6,437 nucleotides of DNA from CAZFER01 sp964517495 (lineage in GTDB: Bacteria; Hinthialibacterota; Hinthialibacteria; Hinthialibacterales; Hinthialibacteraceae). The stretch is taken from positions 1 to 6,437 of the forward strand of contig CAZFER010000143.1 of the NCBI GenBank assembly GCA_964517495.1, read 5' to 3'. Below, piece after piece: positions 1-5,301 of the stretch. The notes beneath the pieces are model-generated. The model was not told where the DNA came from. It did not search any database and was given only the letters and a program-made list of their open reading frames with translations. Each line of letters starts with the position of its first letter. The first letter of the stretch is position 1. The translations under genes were made by a program, and so were the position numbers.

Positions 1-164
1 CGTTTTCACGTATAACGGCTCGGCGGGAGCCTCGCCCTCCCTATTCAACGATCCAGAGTGCATCGATGGGTCGAAAAACGTGACCCATCCTACGAAATTA
101 GTTAACCTAATTTGTCAACCCCGTTTTGAGACCATTTCGGAATGGGACTTCCTATTGCTAACCA
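1..164. other. Downstream flank of the iron-sulfur operon, with small palindromes and no gene
   Basis: This stretch follows the stop codon of the minus-strand operon and holds no convincing reading frame. It contains four short dyads: GGCTC/GAGCC at 17-31 inside a GC-rich block, an 8-bp stem at 65-89, AAATTAG/CTAATTT at 95-113, and CCATT/AATGG around a TCGG tetraloop at 132-145. None is followed by a T run on the minus strand, so a canonical intrinsic terminator for the operon is not visible. The hairpins could still stabilise or end the transcript. The GC-rich block at 17-40 has the look of an interspersed intergenic repeat, but only one copy is in the window. Confidence 0.5.
65..89. repeat. 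Palindromic intergenic element, GATGGGTC/GACCCATC
   Basis: A perfect 8-bp inverted repeat (65-72 and 82-89) encloses a 9-base loop, GAAAAACGT, and lies about 75 bp past the operon stop. On the minus strand it reads GGATGGGTC, loop, GACCCATC. Its general form, a stem containing GGAT/ATCC-like ends with a short variable loop, resembles the palindrome at 4570-4601 beyond the other long gene. The two stems differ in sequence, so they are not copies of one element. It may be a REP-like repeat or a transcript-end hairpin. Confidence 0.45.
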
Positions 165-905
165 TCAATAAATCCCACCATAACCGAAATCATTGCTTAG
201 CAACATTTGGTTGTCTGGGTGGCGGGTTTCGCCAACGCTGGTGACGAATATGGCCGGTTCGTCTTTGACGGGGCATTTGTTTGAACATATTCCGCACCCG
301 ATGCATTGTTCAGGATCGACATGGGGCAGTTTGATGGTTTCTGTCATACCTTTGGAGGGCATGACTTCCACCTCTTCAAACCAGATGGCTTTTTCCGGTG
401 TCGGGCAGTGTTCTTCACACACCATGCAGGATCGTCCGAAGGCATAGGGAAGGCAGCGGCTTTTATCAAAGAACGCCTGGCCTAATTTGTTCTCCTTCTG
501 TTTGGCTTCCAGCGTGAGGGGCTTTATCGCTTCCGTTGGGCATACTTTGGTGCACAAGGTGCATCCATATTCGCAGTATCCCAATTTATAATTCAACACC
601 GGAGTCCACATGCCATCCAAGCCCGCTTCTAAAAATGTGGGTTGGATTGCATTGGTCGGGCAAACTTTCATGCATTCCCCACATTTGATACAGCGAGAGA
701 GGAATTCATTCTCCGCCACCGAGCCTGGAGGGCGAATCAAAGCGGGATTATAGGTGTGTTCAGCCGCTTGCGATTGCGACCGGAAAATAAGCGCTCCGAC
801 AAAACCGCCAATTCCAGTAAAAATCAGTTTACGGCGATCCAGGCCGATTTTTTCCACTTCTGGAGGTTTAAAAAACGTTTTGATCCATTCAATAAACGAC
901 TTCAT
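165..905 (-). CDS. NapG/MauM-like periplasmic ferredoxin-type protein, four 4Fe-4S clusters, Tat-exported
   Basis: Electron-transfer protein of 246 aa, predicted to face the periplasm. Residues 21-45 form a twin-arginine leader (DRRKLIFTG followed by a hydrophobic stretch) ending near SQSQAA. Four cysteine sets follow: C72/C75/C78/C82-P, C111/C115/C118/C122-P, C151/C160/C163/C167-P and C201/C204/C207/C211-P, enough for four 4Fe-4S clusters as in NapG. The reading frame extends 88 codons further upstream inside the preceding gene. The ATG at 905 is chosen because AAAGGAAG sits about 7 bases before it and it starts one base after the upstream TAG, a classic coupled arrangement. It is the last gene of the operon. 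By analogy with NapGH it would take electrons from the membrane partner encoded just upstream and hand them to a periplasmic acceptor. The acceptor is unknown, since no NapA, NapB or NapC lies nearby. Assignment to the NapG/MauM family is good; the specific pathway is not resolved. Confidence 0.88.
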   Translation of the reverse strand: MKSFIEWIKTFFKPPEVEKIGLDRRKLIFTGIGGFVGALIFRSQSQAAEHTYNPALIRPPGSVAENEFLSRCIKCGECMKVCPTNAIQPTFLEAGLDGMWTPVLNYKLGYCEYGCTLCTKVCPTEAIKPLTLEAKQKENKLGQAFFDKSRCLPYAFGRSCMVCEEHCPTPEKAIWFEEVEVMPSKGMTETIKLPHVDPEQCIGCGICSNKCPVKDEPAIFVTSVGETRHPDNQMLLSNDFGYGGIY

Positions 906-906
906 C

Positions 907-2124
907 CTAGCGCTTCCTTTTTGATCCCTTGCGTTCTTTCCAGCGGCGTTTGCGTTGCTGACTCTCTTTTTCCCCCGATCCCTTGGCTTGGGCTTTTTGG
1001 GATTCGCTCGACGTTTTAGGAGAGAGTATTTCTGGCTTTGTGCTGGTGGTATCTTGAGTATCCGTCTTGGCGGGAGCCGCCTCTTCTTTTGGTTCGGAAA
1101 TCGTTTCCGGCATGGAAACGAAAACGTCGGGTTGCTCTGTCGATTCATCTGATGGAGGCGTTGAAACACCGTTTAAGTGGGCTTCGCCAAAACCAAATGA
1201 AATGGCATTGGTGGGGCAGGCGGGAACACAGTTCCAGCAATAAAAGCACTCACTTGGCCGCCAGCCGTTGATGGTCTGTGGTTCAGCGCCACCCTGGCAG
1301 TTGGTAACACAGATGCGGCATCCATTGCATAACTCTTCGTCTTTTTTTAGCCGATAGAGTGGGTTTTTACCCACCACACCCAGCATGGCCCCCAAGGGGC
1401 AGATATATCGGCACCAAAAACGGGCACGAAATAGATTGAGCGCCACAATGGTGACGAATATCAGGCCGATCAACAGGCTGCCAGCATAAAAAGGCTGTTG
1501 ATTGGCCAAGACATTATTGCGTAAAACCTCATAAATAGGCTCGGAAACAGCCGTCACCCATGAGGGATCTTCGCCGATCGGTGTGGAAAAGGTGTCATAG
1601 AGCCAGGTAAACACTTCCACTGTCACCCAATTGAACACGGGGAACACAGCGGTGGCCATTGAACGATAGAGGAACGAAAATGGATCCAACCAGCCCACCG
1701 CGTTCCAGCCGATCAATGCACCAATGAGGCAAGCCAGCAGGATATAATATTTCAGGCGTTGAGTTGTGGTGTAAGACGCCGTTGCCAGACGGTCTTTTAA
1801 CTTGCGCTTTCGCAGACTGGTGAACATGTTGTGAATCACCCCAAAGGGGCATACCCAGCCGCAAAACCAACGGCCAAACAACAAGGTTACAATCAGCGTA
1901 ATGAGTGAAATAAACAAAGCAGCCGGAATGGCATAAGTGGCCAACCAGGTGGCCGCCATGATCAGCGGATCAAGTTGGAAGAAGAATTTAATCGGCTGCG
2001 TAAACTCATTATTCGGCTGAAAGGTGGTTTGTATAAACAGATAGAAAAAGAAAATCAAAAAGAAGGCCTGACAGAGACGGCGCAGCCAGACCGTCAGATT
2101 AAACCGTTGCTTTTTTTGACTCAT
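907..2124 (-). CDS. NapH-like polytopic membrane 4Fe-4S protein with long charged C-terminal tail
   Basis: Inner-membrane iron-sulfur protein of 405 aa, in the NapH/CcoG/YccM-type family. Hydrophobic segments lie at about 14-33, 61-83, 126-146 and 213-233, with a further amphipathic or hydrophobic stretch near 157-175. Two membrane-associated CxxxCP motifs are present, FCGWVCPFG (C88, C92) and WCRYICPLG (C238, C242), as in NapH. A cytoplasmic-type ferredoxin pair follows: C266/C269/C272/C276 and C293/C296/C299/C303-P. The family role is quinol oxidation and electron transfer to a NapG partner, which here is the next gene, one base downstream. Residues from about 320 to the end are Ser/Thr/Glu/Pro/Lys-rich with no predicted fold, and finish in a very basic run after residue 390. 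This tail is well beyond the usual NapH end. The start ATG at 2124 has only a weak GGAT upstream, 45 bp after the DUF362 stop, which suggests co-transcription. Confidence 0.88.
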   Translation of the reverse strand: MSQKKQRFNLTVWLRRLCQAFFLIFFFYLFIQTTFQPNNEFTQPIKFFFQLDPLIMAATWLATYAIPAALFISLITLIVTLLFGRWFCGWVCPFGVIHNMFTSLRKRKLKDRLATASYTTTQRLKYYILLACLIGALIGWNAVGWLDPFSFLYRSMATAVFPVFNWVTVEVFTWLYDTFSTPIGEDPSWVTAVSEPIYEVLRNNVLANQQPFYAGSLLIGLIFVTIVALNLFRARFWCRYICPLGAMLGVVGKNPLYRLKKDEELCNGCRICVTNCQGGAEPQTINGWRPSECFYCWNCVPACPTNAISFGFGEAHLNGVSTPPSDESTEQPDVFVSMPETISEPKEEAAPAKTDTQDTTSTKPEILSPKTSSESQKAQAKGSGEKESQQRKRRWKERKGSKRKR

Positions 2125-2169
2125 GATGCATCCAAACTAATCGACCAAAGATGGGTGATTGCAATTTAC

Positions 2170-3111
2170 TTATACGCTGACGACGCTTTCAACCGGTTTT
2201 AACGAAGCAAAATCCAAGGTGCCCATACCCCGTTTGGCGGCCTCGACAATATGGCCAATTTGCTCTGGTTTGCGGCCCAACAGGGTGGTTCCATAGGCAT
2301 CCAACGCCACTTGATCCGTTCCAGCGGCGACAATATCACGCCGTTCGACATCGTTCAGGTTTCCACCACGTGGCCCGTGGTTCATTAATACGCGAATCGC
2401 GTCAATGACGATCAGATCGGGTTTGATAAAAGCAGCCAAGTCAGGAATGGTATTATCGATATCCTGATGGAACCGGTTGCGAGCACCACCGATAATCCCC
2501 ATCAGGTTTTTCATGCTCAGGGTTACTTCGCTTAAACCGTGATGTTTGGCGATGGGGACATTGATGACTTTATCCGCTTCAATGATGTCGGTATAGATTT
2601 CCCATTCCTTCAATTTCTTGCCATTGATGGCCATTTTTCGGAATTTGCGCTTATCAAGGTAAAAAACCCGGCCACCAACGTTTTCAGCGGCCTCTTTAAT
2701 ACCACTGCTGGAAAAACACTGTTGTTCGGGATTACAGGTGTTATCGCTGACAACCACTTCTTTGGCTCCCGCTTCATCGCAAAGTTCAATAAGGGTAGCG
2801 ATCACATCGGGATTGGTATTGGCGGCAAATTCGGGACGGCGATTCCACCCGATGTTGGGCTTAACCCACACAACATCCCCTTTGGAAACAAAGCGTTTCA
2901 TCCCGCCCAGCGCTTCTATGGCTTTGCGGGTTAAGGCTTTGGCCTCTTCGGCAATGCCTTCCGCTTCTTTGGGGGGTTCTTTGCATTTGGCAATACTCAT
3001 CACTGGTGAATCGGCAGCTAAAGCCAGATTGGGTAGCATTGTAGCTGTGTGTAAACCGGCTCCCGTAATGGCACACTTTCTAATGAAATGACGTCGGTTG
3101 CATCCACTCAT
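2170..3111 (-). CDS. DUF362 family protein with Tat signal, first gene of the iron-sulfur operon
   Basis: A 313-aa DUF362 protein. The N-terminus, with RRHFIRK at residues 6-12 followed by a hydrophobic stretch and LALAAD near 29-34, is a Tat-type leader, so export as a folded protein is likely. Family-like features include the VWVKPNIGW segment near 82-89, the SDNTCN...C region with C126 and C132, and the KHHGLSEVTLSMKNLMGIIGG core at about 189-209. The ferredoxin domain that some DUF362 proteins carry is absent; that function is supplied by the two downstream genes. ATG at 3111 is preferred over an in-frame TTG at 3129, because GAGGTG lies 6 bases before it and would otherwise be inside the gene. 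The biochemical function of the family is not established. Its place ahead of NapH- and NapG-like genes suggests it is the redox partner or substrate of that pair. The operon appears to be under an FNR-type promoter. Confidence 0.87.
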   Translation of the reverse strand: MSGCNRRHFIRKCAITGAGLHTATMLPNLALAADSPVMSIAKCKEPPKEAEGIAEEAKALTRKAIEALGGMKRFVSKGDVVWVKPNIGWNRRPEFAANTNPDVIATLIELCDEAGAKEVVVSDNTCNPEQQCFSSSGIKEAAENVGGRVFYLDKRKFRKMAINGKKLKEWEIYTDIIEADKVINVPIAKHHGLSEVTLSMKNLMGIIGGARNRFHQDIDNTIPDLAAFIKPDLIVIDAIRVLMNHGPRGGNLNDVERRDIVAAGTDQVALDAYGTTLLGRKPEQIGHIVEAAKRGMGTLDFASLKPVESVVSV

Positions 3112-3181
3112 AAATAGCACCTCTTTCAATTAAAATTCTAAATGAGATAAATGTTAGTTTTTAGATCATCTATATGTCGGT

Positions 3182-3224
3182 ATTATCGCATTAAAATGTT
3201 CTGTGGCAAGTTGATTAAAATCAA
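3182..3224 (-). promoter_or_regulatory. FNR-type box with class II promoter geometry for the DUF362/iron-sulfur operon
   Basis: TTGATTAAAATCAA at 3211-3224 is a perfect match to the FNR/FixK-family consensus TTGAT-N4-ATCAA. On the minus strand GATAAT (3187-3182) matches the -10 consensus at five of six positions. A start site about 7 bases further on, near 3175, puts the centre of the box (3217.5) at about -42, the position used by class II FNR-activated promoters. The leader to the ATG would be about 64 nt. Activation on loss of oxygen, by FNR or a relative such as Dnr or FixK, would fit an operon of iron-sulfur electron carriers. The site is symmetric, so an effect on the divergent plus-strand gene is possible. 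Confidence 0.62.
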
Positions 3225-3227
3225 TAT

Positions 3228-3263
3228 AATACATTATAAATTTTATCATTTTTATAATGTATT
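3228..3263. repeat. 13-bp perfect inverted repeat next to the FNR-type box
   Basis: AATACATTATAAA (3228-3240) is repeated in reverse complement at 3251-3263 around a 10-base spacer. It begins four bases after the FNR-type box, upstream of the operon promoter. Its right arm contains TATAAT, so it could be an operator over a plus-strand promoter or a second regulator site for the operon. As RNA it would be an AT-only hairpin of little stability, which favours a DNA-level role. Confidence 0.5.
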
Positions 3264-3384
3264 TTTGTTATTATTTAAATATAAGTTATTGGGGGAACTG
3301 AAATAAGGGAATATCCAGGATTGGAGATGAGAAATGTGTTTCTATTTTGATATATCATGGGATAATCAGTCTGTTTATCTATAA

Positions 3385-3413
3385 ATGCGATTGATTTCAT
3401 GATAAAATCGCAT
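3385..3413. repeat. 8-bp inverted repeat ATGCGATT/AATCGCAT upstream of the secreted-protein gene
   Basis: The perfect arms at 3385-3392 and 3406-3413 enclose 13 bases. The dyad lies about 115-140 bp before the ATG of the secreted-protein gene and has no T run after it, so it reads as a possible operator rather than a terminator. Dyads of this length can arise by chance in AT-rich DNA. Confidence 0.3.
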
Positions 3414-3526
3414 GACTTGCCTCATTCTCGGATGAGAAAATCGATGGAATCCAAAAACCGGGGGAATTTATCGACTCAAATGAGAAATTGGGATTAACAC
3501 CTTATTCCACGAAAAGGAGAAGAGCG

Positions 3527-4555
3527 ATGAGGACCATGTTGTTCGTATTTTTTATTACGTTATTAGTATATATAAGTTTTCCGCACGGGAGCCAAGCGGA
3601 AGGTTGTACTGGAATTACCTTCGAGTGGATTCCAGGAATGGAACCCGTCGAAAAGATGGAGATTAACGATCAATTTTTGAATTTTTGCGGTGTATCGTTT
3701 CGTTTATCCAATGGGGAATCCCCCCGATTAGCGCAAGTTGGTTCTCCTCGCGTTTCATTTGAAGGAGTGGGTGAGAATAAAGACGATCAACCCGCAGCGG
3801 ACCAAAGCGTCGGAAATTTCTTTTTAACCGACGATTCGACGCTTGGTGTCGGCAGTTGGGATGCATTTATCATCGATTACAGAGTACCCGTGAGTGCCGC
3901 CAGCGCTGTTCTTCTTGATATCGATGGGCCTGAGGAATGGGTCATCGAAGCATATAATGAAAGTGGCGAAGTGATCGATTCCATCATGTTACGTTCGGGT
4001 GACGAAAACACAGGAGATGGGATTGCATCCCCCTGGTTTTTTTCCATGGAATCCCCAGTCATCAAATCCATTCATATTCGCTATACGGGTGAAAATCCAT
4101 CGAGCGTTGGGTTCGCTTTAGACAATTTTTCTCCGTCATCATCCTCGATTACCAAACCGGAAGATGATCCGGACTTGCTTATTTACGACCCAAATTTTGA
4201 TTTCAAAAAGGTGAGTGAATTGCATAGTGTCGTTTTGTTGGTCAAAGGGTATTCTCTGCTTTCGACGGAGGATCTCGATATGTATATTGCGGCGAGCGCC
4301 GAAGGATCAAACGAAGGAGCTCCCATATCGAGAATTACGCGTCATCGGGAAAATCAAGATGTTGAAGATTTCCTTTTGTTGACAGAATTCGGCATACAAA
4401 GACAAATCGTGAACATCTGTTGGATTGCACGGAACAAAATGGCGGTCGTTATAGGGCCACCCTTGGATTCACCGGGAGATAATCCAGTTTATGAATTATA
4501 TATTATTACCGGTCCCTTCAACGCGACGTTTATACGATCATGGGTGGGTTACTGA
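3527..4555 (+). CDS. Secreted protein of unknown function with signal peptide and predicted beta-rich N-terminal domain
   Basis: I do not recognise this 342-aa protein. Residues 1-24 are a Sec-type signal peptide (MRTM, hydrophobic core, SQA before EGC), so it is exported. Residues 25 to about 205 look like a beta-sandwich domain: ITFEWIPG, an NDQF...CGVSFRL stretch, VGNFFLTDD at 95-103, LLDIDGPEEW at 129-138 and GFALDNFS at 195-202. This order resembles extracellular domains of anonymous secreted bacterial proteins, where a closing DNF/DNL motif is common. A Ser-rich linker (203-208) leads to a second part, about 215-342, with alternating hydrophobic strands and no recognisable motif. There is no C-terminal anchor and no PEP-CTERM signal. 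ATG at 3527 is chosen over TTG at 3488 because AAGGAG (3514-3519) sits 7 bases upstream. It is a single gene, divergent from the iron-sulfur operon, with no evident functional link to it. Confidence 0.72.
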   Translation: MRTMLFVFFITLLVYISFPHGSQAEGCTGITFEWIPGMEPVEKMEINDQFLNFCGVSFRLSNGESPRLAQVGSPRVSFEGVGENKDDQPAADQSVGNFFLTDDSTLGVGSWDAFIIDYRVPVSAASAVLLDIDGPEEWVIEAYNESGEVIDSIMLRSGDENTGDGIASPWFFSMESPVIKSIHIRYTGENPSSVGFALDNFSPSSSSITKPEDDPDLLIYDPNFDFKKVSELHSVVLLVKGYSLLSTEDLDMYIAASAEGSNEGAPISRITRHRENQDVEDFLLLTEFGIQRQIVNICWIARNKMAVVIGPPLDSPGDNPVYELYIITGPFNATFIRSWVGY

Positions 4556-4569
4556 AATAAGCAGCGATG

Positions 4570-4601
4570 AGGATAGGCAAAAGCGAAGCGTTGCCTATCC
4601 T
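4570..4601 (+). repeat. 11-bp perfect palindrome after the secreted-protein gene, possible transcript end
   Basis: AGGATAGGCAA (4570-4580) pairs exactly with TTGCCTATCCT (4591-4601) around a 10-base loop, AAGCGAAGCG. It starts 14 bases after the stop codon. The stem is strong enough to act as a terminator or RNA-end protector, but only TTTT at 4617-4620 follows, too far for a canonical rho-independent site. It may also be a member of a palindromic intergenic repeat family. Confidence 0.5.
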
Positions 4602-4623
4602 GCGGTTCTGGATGTGTTTTGAT

Positions 4624-4660
4624 AAAAAAGGGCGGCTGAATGTCGAGCGCCAGCCGCCCC
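4624..4660 (-). terminator. Intrinsic terminator reading leftward
   Basis: On the minus strand GGGCGGCTG (4659-4651) pairs with CAGCCGCCC (4638-4630) across a 12-base loop and is followed immediately by six T residues (4629-4624). This is a textbook rho-independent terminator in the leftward direction. Read rightward, the same stem has no T run, so it would serve the secreted-protein gene poorly. No minus-strand gene precedes it for about 1.5 kb, until the gene ending at 6180. It may stop antisense transcription or end an unannotated leftward RNA. Confidence 0.68.
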
Positions 4661-4718
4661 AGTGAATCTCACCCCCTGTCAAGACATACTGGGGGGGAAT
4701 TACGGGCAAAAATCATTT

Positions 4719-4744
4719 TCTCCTGCCTCGTTGATCACAGGAGA
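4719..4744. repeat. 7-bp inverted repeat TCTCCTG/CAGGAGA spanning the left edge of direct repeat copy 1
   Basis: The arms at 4719-4725 and 4738-4744 are perfect and enclose 12 bases. The right arm runs into the first bases of the long direct repeat, which begins at 4740, while the left arm lies outside it. The equivalent left arm is missing at the second copy, so the dyad is specific to this junction. Read leftward it is followed by AAAATGATTTTT, a weak terminator-like context. Confidence 0.4.
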
Positions 4745-4940
4745 GTGCGAAGTTCTGCCAGCAAATCAGGGAGAAAATAGGGGGTAGCGTTCCCTATGCA
4801 TTGCGAGCCAGCCTGTTGGATTTTCTTGTGAATTCACCCGAGGACCATACACTCAAGAAAATTCACTCAAAAAAATATCGACCTTGCGCAAATACAAGAA
4901 TATCAAATGGCTGGTTGAAAGAACATAGATTTAAAATGCA
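4740..4940 (+). repeat. Long direct repeat, copy 1 (left of the toxin-antitoxin pair)
   Basis: This 201-bp segment is repeated at 5727-5927, offset by 987 bp, with a single difference (T at 4778, A at 5765). Similarity continues more weakly for about 29 further bases, for example the shared ACTGTC. Internal structure includes ATAGGG/CCCTAT around a 9-base loop, TTTTCTTG...CAAGAAAA, and an outer CCAGCC...GGCTGG that would enclose it. An open frame without a good start or ribosome site runs from 4735 to the TGA at 4972-4974. I cannot assign a function. It may be a mobile or structured repeat, or the relic of a gene end. Confidence 0.9.
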
Positions 4941-4971
4941 ATTAAACATAAAACTGTCGAGATATTTACTG

Positions 4972-4983
4972 TGAATAGGGATT
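4972..4983 (+). repeat. 12-bp inverted repeat flanking the toxin-antitoxin cassette, left arm
   Basis: TGAATAGGGATT here is the exact reverse complement of AATCCCTATTCA at 5690-5701. The two arms bracket the whole antitoxin-toxin unit, including its promoter, and lie between the two copies of the long direct repeat. The arrangement resembles terminal inverted repeats of a 730-bp cassette, although no transposase is present. Confidence 0.5.
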
Positions 4984-4995
4984 TTTTGTGCGTAT

Positions 4996-5024
4996 TTGAC
5001 ATACACACATTTGTTGTGTATAAT
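4996..5024 (+). promoter_or_regulatory. Consensus sigma-70 promoter of the toxin-antitoxin operon
   Basis: TTGACA (4996-5001) and TATAAT (5019-5024) are both exact consensus hexamers with the optimal 17-bp spacer. The start site would be about 5031-5032, only 3-4 bases before the antitoxin ATG at 5035. The messenger would therefore be nearly or fully leaderless. No Shine-Dalgarno sequence is present before the ATG, which agrees with this. Confidence 0.85.
5001..5021. promoter_or_regulatory. Dyad operator ATACACA-N7-TGTGTAT in the promoter spacer
   Basis: A perfect 7-bp inverted repeat with a 7-base spacer runs from the last base of the -35 hexamer to the third base of the -10 hexamer. Binding here would block RNA polymerase. 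Ribbon-helix-helix antitoxins usually repress their own promoters through dyads of this kind, so this is the likely autoregulatory operator of the MazE-like antitoxin, alone or with toxin. Confidence 0.66.
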
Positions 5025-5034
5025 CATACTTAAT

Positions 5035-5301
5035 ATGAATACCACACAGACTAAAACTCATAAACGTATCAACGTCAGTTTACCCGAAGACACCATCGCC
5101 ATGATTGACCGGATTGCGGAAAAAGGCAACCGGAGCCGCCTCATTGATGAAGCGGTGCGTTTTTATATCGAGAAAAAAGGAAACGAAAACCTTCGGGATT
5201 TGCTTAAAGAAGGGGCAATGACCAGAGCACAGCAAAGTTTGGAACTGGCACAAGAGTGGTTTCACTTAGAAGAAGAAGTATGCGAAAAAGATCAACGGTA
5301 A
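5035..5301 (+). CDS. mazE: MazE/EndoAI-like ribbon-helix-helix antitoxin
   Basis: Antitoxin of 88 aa. Residues about 10-47 form a CopG/MetJ-type ribbon-helix-helix DNA-binding domain: the beta strand KRINVSLP, then helix DTIAMIDRIAEKG, turn and helix SRLIDEAVRFYIEK. The C-terminal part, RDLLKEGAMTRAQQSLELAQEWFHLEEE (split here only by the reading of residues 54-81), resembles the toxin-binding end of Bacillus EndoAI, which also has RDL-x3-G-x-M followed by an acidic helix. The ATG at 5035 is chosen because the beta strand begins at residue 10 and the next ATG would delete it. An upstream GTG/ATG-like extension to 4996 would start inside the -35 box. The gene has no ribosome site and appears leaderless. 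It overlaps the toxin gene by 22 bases, giving translational coupling, and probably represses its own promoter with the toxin as co-repressor. Confidence 0.82.
   Translation: MNTTQTKTHKRINVSLPEDTIAMIDRIAEKGNRSRLIDEAVRFYIEKKGNENLRDLLKEGAMTRAQQSLELAQEWFHLEEEVCEKDQR

Larger units (their letters stand above)
3112..3526. other. AT-rich divergent intergenic region
   Basis: About 415 bp separate the minus-strand operon from the plus-strand secreted-protein gene, and neither strand shows a convincing gene. The half nearest the operon holds an FNR-type box, a -10 candidate and a 13-bp inverted repeat, each listed separately. The half nearest the plus-strand gene holds an 8-bp inverted repeat (3385-3413), a 5-bp dyad CTCAT/ATGAG (3421-3436) and three copies of ATGAGAAA (3327-3334, 3432-3439, 3480-3487). 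I see no good -35/-10 pair for the plus-strand gene. TATAAT at 3253-3258 is one candidate -10, which would give a long leader of about 260 nt. Confidence 0.6.

Noticed and set aside
113..118. Minus-strand TTGACA as a -35 element (also at 4677-4682)
   Set aside because: No -10-like hexamer occurs at 15-19 bases downstream at either place.
906..1169. 88-codon N-terminal extension of the NapG-like gene up to 1169
   Set aside because: It lies wholly within the NapH-like gene in another frame and has a basic, low-complexity translation. The ATG at 905 has a good ribosome site and a Tat leader follows.
2539..3091. Plus-strand open frames opposite the DUF362 gene (2539-2934 and 2738-3091)
   Set aside because: They are antisense shadows of a clear family member, with no ribosome sites or recognisable motifs.
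3112..3129. TTG start at 3129 for the DUF362 gene
   Set aside because: It would place the GAGGTG ribosome site inside the coding region; the ATG at 3111 is correctly spaced from it.
3488..3526. TTG start at 3488 for the secreted-protein gene
   Set aside because: AAGGAG at 3514-3519 fits the ATG at 3527, and the extension would put a polar stretch before the signal peptide.
4500..4555. PEP-CTERM or membrane anchor at the end of the secreted protein
   Set aside because: The last residues (FNATFIRSWVGY) have no PEP motif, no transmembrane helix and no terminal basic cluster.
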